Assembly: GCA_003223295.1 (NCBI GenBank) | Contig: QHYM01000121.1 | Coordinates: 18,412-82,411, forward strand | Direction of reading: 5' to 3' | DNA length: 64,000 nucleotides | Origin: Acidobacteriota bacterium | GTDB taxonomy: Bacteria > Acidobacteriota > Terriglobia > Acidiferrales > UBA7541 | In this document: positions 53,880 to 63,100 of the stretch, piece by piece | How positions within the stretch are numbered: position 1 is the stretch's first letter | Layout: every line of letters begins with the position of its first letter | Notes under the pieces: model-generated | The model's input: the letters and a program-made list of their open reading frames with translations, nothing else | Databases searched by the model: none | Told to the model about the DNA's origin: nothing | Made by a program: the position numbers and the translations under genes

Positions 53880-54536
53880 ATGCCCAATCTCTCACCCGAA
53901 TTCCTCGCTCTGGGATTCATCGCCTATGTTGTTTTTCTTTTTTCCACCACCTGCCACGAGGCGGCTCACGCGCTTGTCGCGAAGATTGGCGGCGACGAGA
54001 CGGCCTCCACGGGCGGGCAAGTGACGCTCAATCCCGTCCCGCACATCCAGCGCAACCCCTGGGGCATGGTGATTATTCCCATCCTGATGCTCGTCGTGAA
54101 CCGCTCGATCATCGGCTGGGCCAGCGCGCCCTACGATCCGCATTGGGAGCGGCGACACCCCCACCGCGCTGCATGGATGGCCCTGGCAGGACCGGCCGCG
54201 AACTACACTTTGATGCTCATCGCCGTGATTCTCTTGCGCATGGGATGGCACCAGGGCTGGCTGCACCACGACTCGTTTGCCGAGAATCTGATTGGCACCA
54301 TGTTCTCGCTCAACCTTTTGCTGGGCACGTTCAATTTGCTCCCGGTGACCCCGCTGGACGGCAGCACAGCGATCATGCTGTTCATGGGAGAGAGCCACGC
54401 ACAGCGTTACCTGGATTGGCTGCGCGGCAACTCGTACGGCATCCTCGGGCTGGTCCTGGCCGTCTTTGTATTCCGGTATATCTATGATCCGATTGAGACC
54501 CTCGCGCGAGATTTCCTTCTGTGGAGCCATTTCTAA
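53880..54536 (+). CDS. M50-family site-2 protease homologue
   Basis: The 218-residue membrane protein from ATG 53880 has the zinc motif HEAAH within FSTTCHEAAHALVAKIGGDE (about residue 26), and the second ligand block NLLPVTPLDGSTAI in a later helix, as in M50B proteases. Four to six hydrophobic segments match the family core; there is no PDZ domain. It would cut membrane-embedded substrates in regulated proteolysis. The frame upstream to 53823 lacks a ribosome site. The spacer before it carries REP-like palindromes. Confidence 0.88.
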   Translation: MPNLSPEFLALGFIAYVVFLFSTTCHEAAHALVAKIGGDETASTGGQVTLNPVPHIQRNPWGMVIIPILMLVVNRSIIGWASAPYDPHWERRHPHRAAWMALAGPAANYTLMLIAVILLRMGWHQGWLHHDSFAENLIGTMFSLNLLLGTFNLLPVTPLDGSTAIMLFMGESHAQRYLDWLRGNSYGILGLVLAVFVFRYIYDPIETLARDFLLWSHF

Positions 54537-55181
54537 GGTTCGCAGCTGACAGTGGAGCCATCTCGGAGGTCCGATCGTGACCGCGGCGAACGGAACCTTA
54601 GAATCATTCCCGCACCACCCGGAACATTATGACGGCGCCCGCACCGCGCCACATGCTGTTTCAATCCCACACAGTTTCCCGGCCTGAAGCAGACCAAGCC
54701 TCCTCTCTTGTTTCCAACTCGCTGAAAACAAATGAATTGTGTTCCCGCCCGTTGGCAATCTTCCTGCACTCCTCTTTAGTGCCTGCGGAACTCAGCGTAG
54801 CCGGATTGGTCGCTTGATGTTCAGCGGAACGCCGGGTCAAGCATGGATTCAAAGATTTTAAGGATGGTGGATTAGAGATTGTAAGGAGATTTAGCTGAAC
54901 CTGAGCGGCAATTCGCTGCCCACCGTTCGCGAAAAGGTTGCTACCAACTGTAGTTCCGCAAGCTGTCCACTGCCAGCCTGCCAGAATCCCCTGGGAGCGC
55001 CGCGTCACCTGTTCCACACCCGGACGGCGGCGCTCATTCCTCCCGATTGCTGAGGCGATAAATTCTGGCTCTTTTGGAACACTACGTCAGGATTCGAACG
55101 ATTCCTGTGAATCTTTCCGATGTGATATTCTCTTGTTCCCCGTTTCGCCGACCAAAGCCAAGCAAAAGGAGAACGCCAAAA
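54537..55181. other. Long spacer without recognisable gene
   Basis: 645 bases between the M50 gene and the DinB-like gene. Several short ORFs exist (for example minus-strand 54661-55017), but they lack conserved motifs and ribosome sites. No repeat or RNA fold stands out. The promoter of the DinB-like gene must lie in its last ~100 bases. Confidence 0.5.
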
Positions 55182-55796
55182 ATGAGGAACAAATCCCTAC
55201 TAGGGACGCTCGTCGCGCTGCTTCTGCTCAGCGGTGCAGTAGTGGCGTCCGCACAAGAAGTGACGCCGGCGGAAAAAGACCGCGCGCTGCAATACCTGGA
55301 ATCGACAAAGAAAAATGTTGTGGAAGCGACCAAAGGCCTTTCCGAAGCGCAGTGGAACTTCAAGCCGGCTCCGGATCGCTGGTCGGTGGCGCAGGTGATG
55401 GAGCACATCGCGGCGGCGGAAGATTTCCTTCGCGACGTAACCAAGGACAAAGTCATGACGTCTCCGGCAGGAGAATCTGGCCGGGACGTAAAGAAGACGG
55501 ACGAAGCGGTGCTGGCAATGGTTCCCGACCGTACACATAAAGCGCAAGCCCCGGAACCGCTGGTGCCCAGCAACCGTTTTGGCTCGCCCGATGGCTCGCT
55601 CAAACATTTCGTCGAGAGCCGATCGGCGACGGAAGATTTCCTGAAGAGCACGGCGGGATTGCGCGATCATGTGATGGACAGCCCGCTGGGAAAGCTCGAT
55701 GGCTACGAGTTTGTCCTGTTCATCGCGGCGCATAGCGAGCGGCACACCAAACAAATCAACGAAGTAAAAGCGGACCCGAATTTTCCGAAGAAGTAG
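55182..55796 (+). CDS. Secreted DinB-like (DUF664-type) four-helix protein
   Basis: The 204-residue product from ATG 55182 (MRNKSLLGTLVALLLLSGAV) has a signal peptide cleaved near ASA-QE. The DinB/YfiT-like fold shows its three metal His in QVMEHIAAAE and AAHSERHTKQ. SEAQWNFKPAPDRWSVAQVM is typical of the group. It is presumably a periplasmic metal-dependent protein of unknown substrate; soil bacteria carry many copies. AAAGGAG precedes the start. An alternative start at 55074 has no signal peptide. Confidence 0.88.
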   Translation: MRNKSLLGTLVALLLLSGAVVASAQEVTPAEKDRALQYLESTKKNVVEATKGLSEAQWNFKPAPDRWSVAQVMEHIAAAEDFLRDVTKDKVMTSPAGESGRDVKKTDEAVLAMVPDRTHKAQAPEPLVPSNRFGSPDGSLKHFVESRSATEDFLKSTAGLRDHVMDSPLGKLDGYEFVLFIAAHSERHTKQINEVKADPNFPKK

Positions 55797-56034
55797 CTTG
55801 CCCCGACAGAATTCAATGCGCCGCGCAAGAGGCAATCGTTGCGCGGCGCATGCGCGTTTGGCGCCAAAGCTAGCACGCCGCGGACGGTGTCTCTTCCCAT
55901 TAAAACCAGCGTACGGACGGAGTTCGGGGCAGTTACCGGGAAGACGAAGAGCCGGCGGCAAGTCTTGCCGCGAGCACCGGGTAGGAGTATCTTTTGCCCA
56001 GCTGTGTTGCTAATTTCTCGACGGAGGAATCTCG

Positions 56035-56544
56035 ATGAAGAAAAATCAGATGGGGAAGATTTGCGCGGCTGTGCTCGGGACCGTGGCTGTTGCGATTGTG
56101 GCTTCCAGCCAGGAGAAAAAGGAAAGCATGGAAGCGCCCAAGATTACGCACTTCGGCGATTTGAAATGGACGCCGATCATCAAAGGATGTGATCTCGCGC
56201 CTGTTTCGGGGGATATGAATGCAGAAGGCGCGGCCTTCGTTCTGCGCCTGCGGTGCGCGGACGGCACCAAGATTCCCGCGCATTGGCATCCGACGGATGA
56301 AAACGTGACGGTTTTGAAAGGAACGTTTCTTTTCGGGATGGGAGACACCTTCGACGAGAGTAAATTGCTAACGATGAACGTCGGAAACTTTGTTTCGATG
56401 CCCAAGGAGATGCGGCACTTCGCGACGTGCAAGGGCGAGACCATCGTGCAGGTCCACGCCACGGGCCCGTTCAAAGTGAATTGGGTGAACCCATCGGAAG
56501 TGCAGCCGCCGGATGCTCCAGCAGCGGCAAAGCCGAAGTCCTGA
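56035..56544 (+). CDS. Secreted cupin-domain protein
   Basis: The 169-residue product has a hydrophobic N-terminus (GKICAAVLGTVAVAIVASSQ) that works as a signal peptide. A single cupin domain follows with metal-ligand motif PAHWHPTDENVTVLKGTFLF (two His and Glu) and a later His in EMRHFATCKGET. The last 20 residues are Pro/Ala-rich. ATG 56035 has CGGAGG upstream. It lies downstream of the DinB-like gene on the same strand; the substrate is unknown. Confidence 0.85.
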   Translation: MKKNQMGKICAAVLGTVAVAIVASSQEKKESMEAPKITHFGDLKWTPIIKGCDLAPVSGDMNAEGAAFVLRLRCADGTKIPAHWHPTDENVTVLKGTFLFGMGDTFDESKLLTMNVGNFVSMPKEMRHFATCKGETIVQVHATGPFKVNWVNPSEVQPPDAPAAAKPKS

Positions 56545-56549
56545 GGAAT

Positions 56550-56580
56550 TCAGTTCTCAGTTTTCAGTCAGCTGTTGATT
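56550..56580. repeat. CAGT-type spacer repeat
   Basis: TCAGTTCTCAGTTTTCAGTC just after the cupin gene. It is on the upstream side of the SRP RNA gene; a second copy lies immediately downstream. Confidence 0.6.
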
Positions 56581-56720
56581 TTCGGTCATTCGTTTAACAG
56601 TGGGATTCTGAAACAGGGAAATTCTCAAAGTTGTGTGCGTGTCGTTTTCTAGCTGCCCCCGCGGCGCTATGCTAGACTTTTCGTCGCGGACGCGCGAGAT
56701 TCACGCGTCCGCCGGAGCGT

Positions 56721-56824
56721 GGAACTTCGGGCTCTGTGCAACGAGGTCCCGCGAACCCCGCCAGGCCCGGAAGGGAGCAACGGTACCGGGTATGCCTCGG
56801 GTGCCGCAGATCACCCGAAGTTCC
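56721..56824 (+). ncRNA. ffs: Signal recognition particle RNA, small (4.5S) bacterial type
   Basis: The segment carries the universal SRP core: CCAGGCCCGGAAGGGAGCAA (56761-56780), which contains the GGAA tetraloop and the symmetric and asymmetric loops that bind Ffh. The ends pair perfectly (GGAACTTCGGG at 56721-56731 with CCCGAAGTTCC at 56814-56824), setting a length of about 104 nt, in the range of the 4.5S type. It lies directly upstream of dnaX, the common bacterial order. End positions are estimated from the terminal stem. Confidence 0.92.
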
Positions 56825-56838
56825 TCTCGCCGAAAATA

Positions 56839-56862
56839 GTTCTCAGTGGTCAGTTTTCAGTA
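56839..56862. repeat. CAGT-type spacer repeat
   Basis: TTCTCAGTGGTCAGTTTTCA directly after the SRP RNA. Same family as 56550 and 56994. Confidence 0.55.
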
Positions 56863-56993
56863 AAGAATTCTTGATTCTGAGAAAAAACTGGAGCGTTTCA
56901 TCTTTCTCGTTTAATAGGGAAAGAAACAAAACCGAAAGGACTTGATGGTTCTTGGTTAGATCGCAAAACGCCGAGCCGTCGCATCCCGGGTTT

Positions 56994-57026
56994 ACTGAGA
57001 ACTGAAAACTGAGAACGAACGACTGA
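56994..57026. repeat. CAGT-type spacer repeat
   Basis: ACTGAGAACTGAAAACTGAG runs up to the dnaX start, in inverted orientation to the copies at 56550 and 56839. No Shine-Dalgarno is visible between it and ATG 57029. Confidence 0.55.
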
Positions 57027-57028
57027 AA

Positions 57029-58813
57029 ATGAGCTACCAGGTTATAGCCCGCAAGTGGCGCCCACAAACATTTCAGGATCTTGTCGGCCAGCAGCACGTC
57101 ACGGAAACGCTGAAGAACGCCATCCAAAACAACCGTGTCGCGCACGCGTACATTTTTTCCGGCGCGCGCGGCGTGGGGAAAACCACCGCCGCACGAATCC
57201 TGGCGAAGGCGCTGAACTGCGTGAAAGGGCCAACGCCGGAGCCCTGTGGCGTGTGCGATTCGTGCAAGGAAATCGCGGCAGGGACGTCGCTCGACGTCAT
57301 CGAAATCGACGCGGCATCGAACCGCGGCATCGACCAGATTCGCGAGCTGCGCGAGATGGTGCGTTATGCGCCGGCTGCCTCACGGACGAAGGTTGTGATT
57401 CTCGACGAGGCGCACATGCTGACGGGCGAAGCATCCAACGCGCTACTGAAAACTCTCGAAGAACCGCCGGACCGCGTGGTGTTCGTGATGGCCACGACGG
57501 AACCGGAGAACCTGGAAGACACGATTCGCTCGCGTTCGCAGCATTTTCATTTTCGCGCGCTGACGTTTGCGGAAATCACGAAACGGCTGGAAGAAATCGC
57601 GCAGAAAGAAGAATTAAAGATAGAGCCGGGCGCGATGGCGGTGATCGCGCGGATGGCGGAAGGCAGCTTGCGCGACGCGCTATCACTTTTGGAGCAGGCG
57701 CGGGCGTATTGCGGCGACACGATTCCCGATGACCAAGTGAGGGCACTTCTGGGCGTGGTGCCGGAAGACGCGCTGGAGGAACTCGTTGGAGCGATTGCGG
57801 CCGGTTCGGCCGACCGCGCACTGGGACTCGTGCATACGTTTCAAAAAGAAGGCCGCAATCTGCAACACTTCTGCCGCGAAGCGATCCGGCACGTGCGCAA
57901 CCTCTTGATCGCGAGAGTGTGCGGCGCGGATTCGGAGTTGATTGCCGCAACACCGGATCAGCGGCCGGCGATCGCGAAAGCCGCGGCGCTGTTCAGCGAG
58001 GAAGACCTGACGCGGTTTTTTCAGATTTTGCTGCAGACGGATGACGATCTGAGGAGGAAGCCCGATCCGCGCGTGCATCTGGAAATGGGACTGCTTCGTT
58101 TGATCAACGCGTCACGGCTCGCGCCACTGGAAGAACTGCTTGCGGAACTGAACACTGGCGCACCAAGTGGCGCTGGCACGGGAACAGCGCACGCGGGTTC
58201 CGGCGCCTTGCCGCAAGCGCGTCAAACCACGCCGGCGACAACGCCAGCGACGACAGCTCCTGCGTTTGCAACTCCGTCAAAAGTCTCGCCCCAAAACTTC
58301 GCGCCACCAGCCGCAATGCCTGCGCGAGCGGAAGCCCGCCAGCCATTACCTTCTAGGTCGCCACAGGCTGCAACCTCAGCTCCGGCAGAAGCCCAAGCGC
58401 CAAACGGCAACAAGGAGACGATTCGCGTCAGCGGCATTTCTCAGGAACAAGTGGCTGAAATCAAGAGCGCGATCCAGTCGCAGCAAAGATTTCTGGGCGA
58501 ATTGGTGGAACACAGCAGCGGCTGGGAGCTGGAAGGCGCGGAACTGCGAATTTATTTTTCGCCGAGCAACAAAACCTTCGCCGAATTAATGGAAGGAAGA
58601 GACACGCTGGAAAAGATCCGTGCCGTTTCGAGCAACGTGCTGGGCCGCCCCCTACGAGTCTGTGCTAGACTTGATTCAGTCGCCGCTGCGGCGGCCGCGT
58701 CCGGCACTCAGGAATTGCGAGCGCAGTTCGAACGCGATCCGCTGGTACGGTCGATGCTGGAGCGATTCGGTGGTAAAATCACCGAAGTACGATCGCGGCA
58801 AGAAGAAAAGTGA
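57029..58813 (+). CDS. dnaX: DNA polymerase III subunits gamma/tau
   Basis: DnaX is the clamp-loader ATPase of the replicative polymerase. The 594-residue protein has Walker A GARGVGKTTAARILAKALNC (from residue 45), four zinc-binding Cys (64, 73, 76, 79 in CGVCDSC), Walker B VVILDEAHML and sensor-1 ATTEPENLEDTIRSRS. The AAA+ part ends around residue 370; a Pro/Ala/Thr-rich linker (about 375-450) leads to a C-terminal tau-like region. I did not see a slippery heptamer with a stop for a short gamma form. It is followed by ybaB 21 bases later. Confidence 0.97.
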   Translation: MSYQVIARKWRPQTFQDLVGQQHVTETLKNAIQNNRVAHAYIFSGARGVGKTTAARILAKALNCVKGPTPEPCGVCDSCKEIAAGTSLDVIEIDAASNRGIDQIRELREMVRYAPAASRTKVVILDEAHMLTGEASNALLKTLEEPPDRVVFVMATTEPENLEDTIRSRSQHFHFRALTFAEITKRLEEIAQKEELKIEPGAMAVIARMAEGSLRDALSLLEQARAYCGDTIPDDQVRALLGVVPEDALEELVGAIAAGSADRALGLVHTFQKEGRNLQHFCREAIRHVRNLLIARVCGADSELIAATPDQRPAIAKAAALFSEEDLTRFFQILLQTDDDLRRKPDPRVHLEMGLLRLINASRLAPLEELLAELNTGAPSGAGTGTAHAGSGALPQARQTTPATTPATTAPAFATPSKVSPQNFAPPAAMPARAEARQPLPSRSPQAATSAPAEAQAPNGNKETIRVSGISQEQVAEIKSAIQSQQRFLGELVEHSSGWELEGAELRIYFSPSNKTFAELMEGRDTLEKIRAVSSNVLGRPLRVCARLDSVAAAAAASGTQELRAQFERDPLVRSMLERFGGKITEVRSRQEEK

Positions 58814-58834
58814 AGTGCAGCAAGGGGACTCGGG

Positions 58835-59161
58835 ATGGAAGTCGGCGCCCTGCAACAAATGCTATCGAGATTCCGGCAACTGCAGGAAGACCTGCAGCGA
58901 CAGGTGAACTCCGTCACCGTGGAAGCCTCAGCCGGCGGGGGAATGGTCACGGTAAAAATGAACGGCCAGAAGCAGGTGGTAGACGTGCGCATCGAGCCGG
59001 AGATTTTCGCAGGCAAGGATCAGGAGATGCTGCAGGATTTGGTGCGCGCCGCAGTCAACGAAGCGTCGCGCCGCGTGGATGAAGAACTCGCTAACCAGAT
59101 GAAAAACCTCGCCGGCGGCATTCCGGGAATGGCCGGGCTGAAAATTCCGGGCCTGTTCTAG
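58835..59161 (+). CDS. ybaB: YbaB/EbfC nucleoid-associated protein
   Basis: A 108-residue DNA-binding protein of the YbaB/EbfC family. It has an N-terminal coiled-coil-like helix (QMLSRFRQLQEDLQRQVNSV), then the VKMNGQKQVVDVRIEPEIF strand region and a C-terminal helix with AAVNEASRRVDEELANQM. The dnaX-ybaB order is conserved in bacteria; here the usual third gene, recR, is missing downstream. GGGGACTCGGG precedes ATG 58835. Confidence 0.95.
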   Translation: MEVGALQQMLSRFRQLQEDLQRQVNSVTVEASAGGGMVTVKMNGQKQVVDVRIEPEIFAGKDQEMLQDLVRAAVNEASRRVDEELANQMKNLAGGIPGMAGLKIPGLF

Positions 59162-59165
59162 ATCG

Positions 59166-59201
59166 CCAGTCTTCAGTTGTCAGTCTTCAGTTCTCAGTCG
59201 T
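59166..59201. repeat. CAGT-type spacer repeat
   Basis: CAGTCTTCAGTTGTCAGTCT, then TCAGTTCTCAGTCG, immediately after ybaB. Fifth clear copy of the family in the window (others at 49765, 56550, 56839, 56994, and a degenerate one at 17372). Confidence 0.55.
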
Positions 59202-59263
59202 AAGAAGAGAGCGAAAATCCAAAGGGTGGGCGGTTTCTGCTGAAAAGCTGTTTCCTGCGTAGC

Positions 59264-60175
59264 CTATTTCACGAACTCCCCGTTGTGGACCTCGTATTCG
59301 ACGCGAAACGGTTTTCGTTCCGTACGCGACTCCCAATGTTCCTGCGCGATGATGCGATGGGCTTGCGCCAGGCGTTCGGAAGGCAGCGGGTGCGAACGGA
59401 AATATCCGGTCAGGCTCTGAATCGCGAGCTGGGAAAGTTCTTCGTCAGGACTCTGCGCGTGGATGACATACTCATCGCAAAGTTTTGCGAAGCGCTCGAA
59501 GAGATCCACTGAGCCGTAGGGAGAATAGCCTGACTGCACGGCGAGATACATTCCTTCGCGGTCGGCCTCGAACTCTTCGTCCTTATGGTAACCAGCTCCC
59601 CAGAAATCCAGAGGAATCTGCACCAGCGCTCCAACGACGCCGAGATCGAGCTTCTTGAGTTGCGCTTCGACTTGCACGCGCTCGACGCAGTGATGGTGGT
59701 CGATGTGCTCGATTTCGTGGGCCAAAACGCTGGCGAGCTCGTCCTCGGTGGTCATGAGGTCGAGCATGCCTTCGCCGATATACACCGGACCGCCCGGAAG
59801 CGAAAAGGCATTGAGCATGTTGTGGTCGGGCAGGACGGTAAAGGAATACGGCAGGCGGCGGTGCGCGTGGAGGCTGATCGTTCCGCCGACGCGGCGGACG
59901 TACTTCTCGAGACCTTGCTCTTCGGGGGTGAGCGGGTGCGTCTGCGTGGCATAACGCGAGGCAAGCTCGCGGCCAATGGCGATTTCCTGCTCATCGGAGA
60001 GCCGCGTGAAATGCATGGGCAGACGGGAGAGGTCACGTTGCGCGTCGGCAGCCATGTTCAGGATGGCGTTCGGCGAAACCGCGGTGGATTTCAGACGCCG
60101 CTGGCTCCAATAGAGGCCCGCGAGAGCGAAGCTCAGGATGAGAAAGAAAATGACAAAGACAACGGAGCGCTTCAT
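59264..60175 (-). CDS. M48-family zinc metalloprotease
   Basis: The 303-residue product from ATG 60175 begins with one hydrophobic anchor (MKRSVVFVIFFLILSFALAG). The protease domain has LASVLAHEIEHIDHHHCVER with the HExxH zinc site, and EEFEADREGMYLAVQSGYSP with the third ligand Glu. It is a periplasm-facing BepA/Oma1-type protease without TPR repeats. The start overlaps the stop of the DUF2339 gene (ATGA at 60172-60175). An upstream frame to 60286 is not supported. Confidence 0.93.
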   Translation of the reverse strand: MKRSVVFVIFFLILSFALAGLYWSQRRLKSTAVSPNAILNMAADAQRDLSRLPMHFTRLSDEQEIAIGRELASRYATQTHPLTPEEQGLEKYVRRVGGTISLHAHRRLPYSFTVLPDHNMLNAFSLPGGPVYIGEGMLDLMTTEDELASVLAHEIEHIDHHHCVERVQVEAQLKKLDLGVVGALVQIPLDFWGAGYHKDEEFEADREGMYLAVQSGYSPYGSVDLFERFAKLCDEYVIHAQSPDEELSQLAIQSLTGYFRSHPLPSERLAQAHRIIAQEHWESRTERKPFRVEYEVHNGEFVK

Positions 60176-63100
60176 AAGTATTGCCGAATGGTGTCGCGGT
60201 ACCGCGTGTAGAGGAACGAGACGACCATCAGCGCAACACCGACCACGATGAGGGTGATATAGCGATCGCGCGGCTGCAGTCCCCACGCATCGAGAGCCAT
60301 GACTTTACCCACGCAAAGCAGAAGCAGGCCGAGGCCAGTGAGGCGGAAGCTGCGCTCGTTCACGGCCAGGGCCAAAAGAAAAACGAGCACGCCCTCAATG
60401 CCCCACGATACGGTGACCATGCCGGTTTTCATTTTCAGTGCCAGCATGCAGGTAAGCAAAGCAACGGGGGCGAAGAACACCAATTGTTCGGGACGGCGGA
60501 AAGCTGCTTGCGTCCATTGGGCAAGGCGGCCGCTGTTCGGCGCGGGCTGGAAGCGGCCGCGCAGCCGGAAGGCAAAGATGAGGCTCGCCAGCAAAATACC
60601 GGCGGCGGAACTTACGACGAGATAGTTGCCTTTCCAATCGCTTTCTCCGAAATAGCTTCCGCCGAATAAGTTATGGACCATGCCGCGCCCGAATACCATG
60701 AGCGTGAGGAGCATGCCTTGCTGCAGGAAGAGTGGCTGATCGAAGGCGAGAGAGGCGCCGAACAATACGAAGACCATTGCCGCCCAAGAGGTGACCACCC
60801 ACTCGATGGGAAACTGGAAATAAAAGAGCGCCACGATGGTGGCGGTGCCCAAGTAGGCCACAAGAACGTCCAAGTGCAGGCGGCGGTCTTGGGCAACGTT
60901 TTCTTCCTTTCGCGGCAACTGCGCGTACACGAAATACAAGATGAGAGCCAGCGGAAGAATCGTATACATGCGCGGGCCCCAGAACTCGCCCGGCTCGCCT
61001 GCCGTAAGATTGGCGAAGAAGATGCGCGCGAATGCCGCGATGAGAGCGACGTACGCCTGATAGCGGAACTGGGTGATCTTGCGGAGAATGCCGTATTCAA
61101 ATAGGACAAGGCCGAAGATGCCCCAGCCCACCGCGATGCTGAGCGGCTGCAATTCGTACCAAAGCAGCAGCGACACAATCACGGAAGCCGCCCAGGAATA
61201 AACGTGGTGCACGTCGTGCCGGCGCAGCTCCTCGGGCATGCGAATCAGCCGCGAAAGCGCGTAGAAAATTACGGCGACGATGGCGAGCGACAGCAGGCGC
61301 ACGCTGAATCCACGCCACGTCGCAGTGACGTACAGATTGACGCTGAGGGCGCGCAACAAGGTGATTGCCGCCAGGGCGTGGGATTGCCAGGGCAATTCCT
61401 CGAATTCCAAGCGCTGATCGACAATCGCCAGAACCAGCGAAAAGGCCGCCCAAATCGGCGCGAGCCAGCCGTTGGGGTATTCATACCAGGCCAGAAGCGA
61501 GAGAAGCCCGGTAGCGGCAAAGGAATGGAAGAGAGCCACGACACGCTTGAAATGCTCTGACGGCGCGGCCTGACGCGAGAGAAAATAGAGGCCCGCGGCC
61601 ACCCAGGAGATCGTGAAAACGCGCAGCGAGATGGGGCCCCAGAAGTTTTGCTGGAGATCGTAATTGTAGAAGTACGCGCGGAGCAGCGCGCAGACGCCGA
61701 CGACATTCGCCTGCCAAGCGAGTTGCGAATAGCGAACCCAGCGACGGGAAAGCGTCAGTGCGACCGCGAAAATAATCCAGCCGACAGCAATCCACGGGGC
61801 GTGGAGGGCTTCCTCGAGAATCCAGACCATGACTCCCGTGGCGGCCCAGGTGTAGGCAACTTGGGCGGCGCTGAGGTGGCGAGGGTTGACGAGGCCGACG
61901 CGCTTTGCGAGCCAGTAGAGTCCGGCGACAACCGGCAGCGCGCCAAGCGCATGCCAGGGAATGGCGCGCCAGGTATGCACGTTGTAGGGATCGGCAGTGA
62001 AGGCGGTGTAGATGGCCAAGCCACCAAGAATGTGCGAATGCCAGCCGATGGCGCGATGCGCGAGAGCACGCGCAGCTTCGGACAGAATCACAGCGAAGGC
62101 GATGAAAGCGAGGGGTTGCCAAAGTTCGGGAACTTCGTACCAGATGAGCAGAGCAAACAGAGCCGTGCCTGCCGCGGCGAAGAAACCGCGCAGCGTGCGC
62201 TGCTCGGCATTGTCGCGATGCAGCGAGAGCCTGGCGGTGAGGTAAAAGATCGCGCCGAGAATGGGCAGAGTCAGCAAGCGTATGAGCACGTGGGCATGGT
62301 CTGGCGCTTGAAGATGCAAATTGACCGCGGCTGCCCGGAAGAAGGTGATGATGCCAAGCAGAGCGTATTGCACTTGCAAATGGCGCGATTCAAGAGAACG
62401 CGCGATAGCGGCCAGAGCCAACATGAGCGCAGCGAACCCAACTGCGGTCCAGTCCTGCGTGAGCAGAGCCCAAACCGCGACGCCTGCCGAGATGGCGCCG
62501 AGATAGGAATGGACGGTCAAAAGCGGGCGATCGGGCGAGAGCTCAAAAAATTCTTTCCAGCGCGAGCCAATGGCCAGGTCGTTTGTGCAGAACGCCACCG
62601 CGCAGAGAGCGAAAAGAATCCCTGCTGCAAGTTCCAGGTTTTCACCGCGCATACGCAGGTTCACAAGATCGCGGAGGTCGAAGGCGAGAAGCCGGAGGCC
62701 GACGAGAAGTCCCGTGAGAAGGCCCAGACGGCGAAAAACGACTTCTTTCACCATCGCGCCGGCAATCAGGAAAACTTCGGTCCCGACGAGCCAGAGAATG
62801 GCCACGTGGTTGTCCGTGAAGTGCGAGGGAACGGCGGCGAGCATGAGCGCTGCGCCGGCCACTGTGAGGACGATAAAGGCTTCGCGGCGGCGCTTTGTCG
62901 CGGGAAGCTGGGCGCAAATGAATTCGACGGCTCCCACGGCAAACAGCGCGATGTAAGCAAGGGTCGGGTCAACGGACTGAAATTTCAGGCAACCGAGCAG
63001 CAACATCATATTCAGAACGGCGGCAGCGGTTGAAACATGCTCCTCGAAATCTGTCTTGGTTGAACGCTTGATGTAGGAAAAGCGGAAGATGAGCCAGTAG

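Noticed and set aside
54661..55017. Minus-strand 118-codon ORF in the spacer before the DinB-like gene
   Set aside because: No ribosome site, no conserved segment, and composition like non-coding spacer.
55085..55110. TTCGAA-containing segment resembling a tRNA T-arm on the minus strand
   Set aside because: The flanking stem does not pair in the 5-7-5 pattern and no acceptor or anticodon arm is found at the right distance.
57029..58813. Programmed -1 frameshift in dnaX giving a gamma form
   Set aside because: No A-rich slippery heptamer with a nearby stop was found in the expected middle of the gene.
61648..63033. Plus-strand open frame of 461 codons opposite the DUF2339 gene
   Set aside because: No known motif and charged, repetitive composition; the minus strand carries the consistent multi-helix protein.
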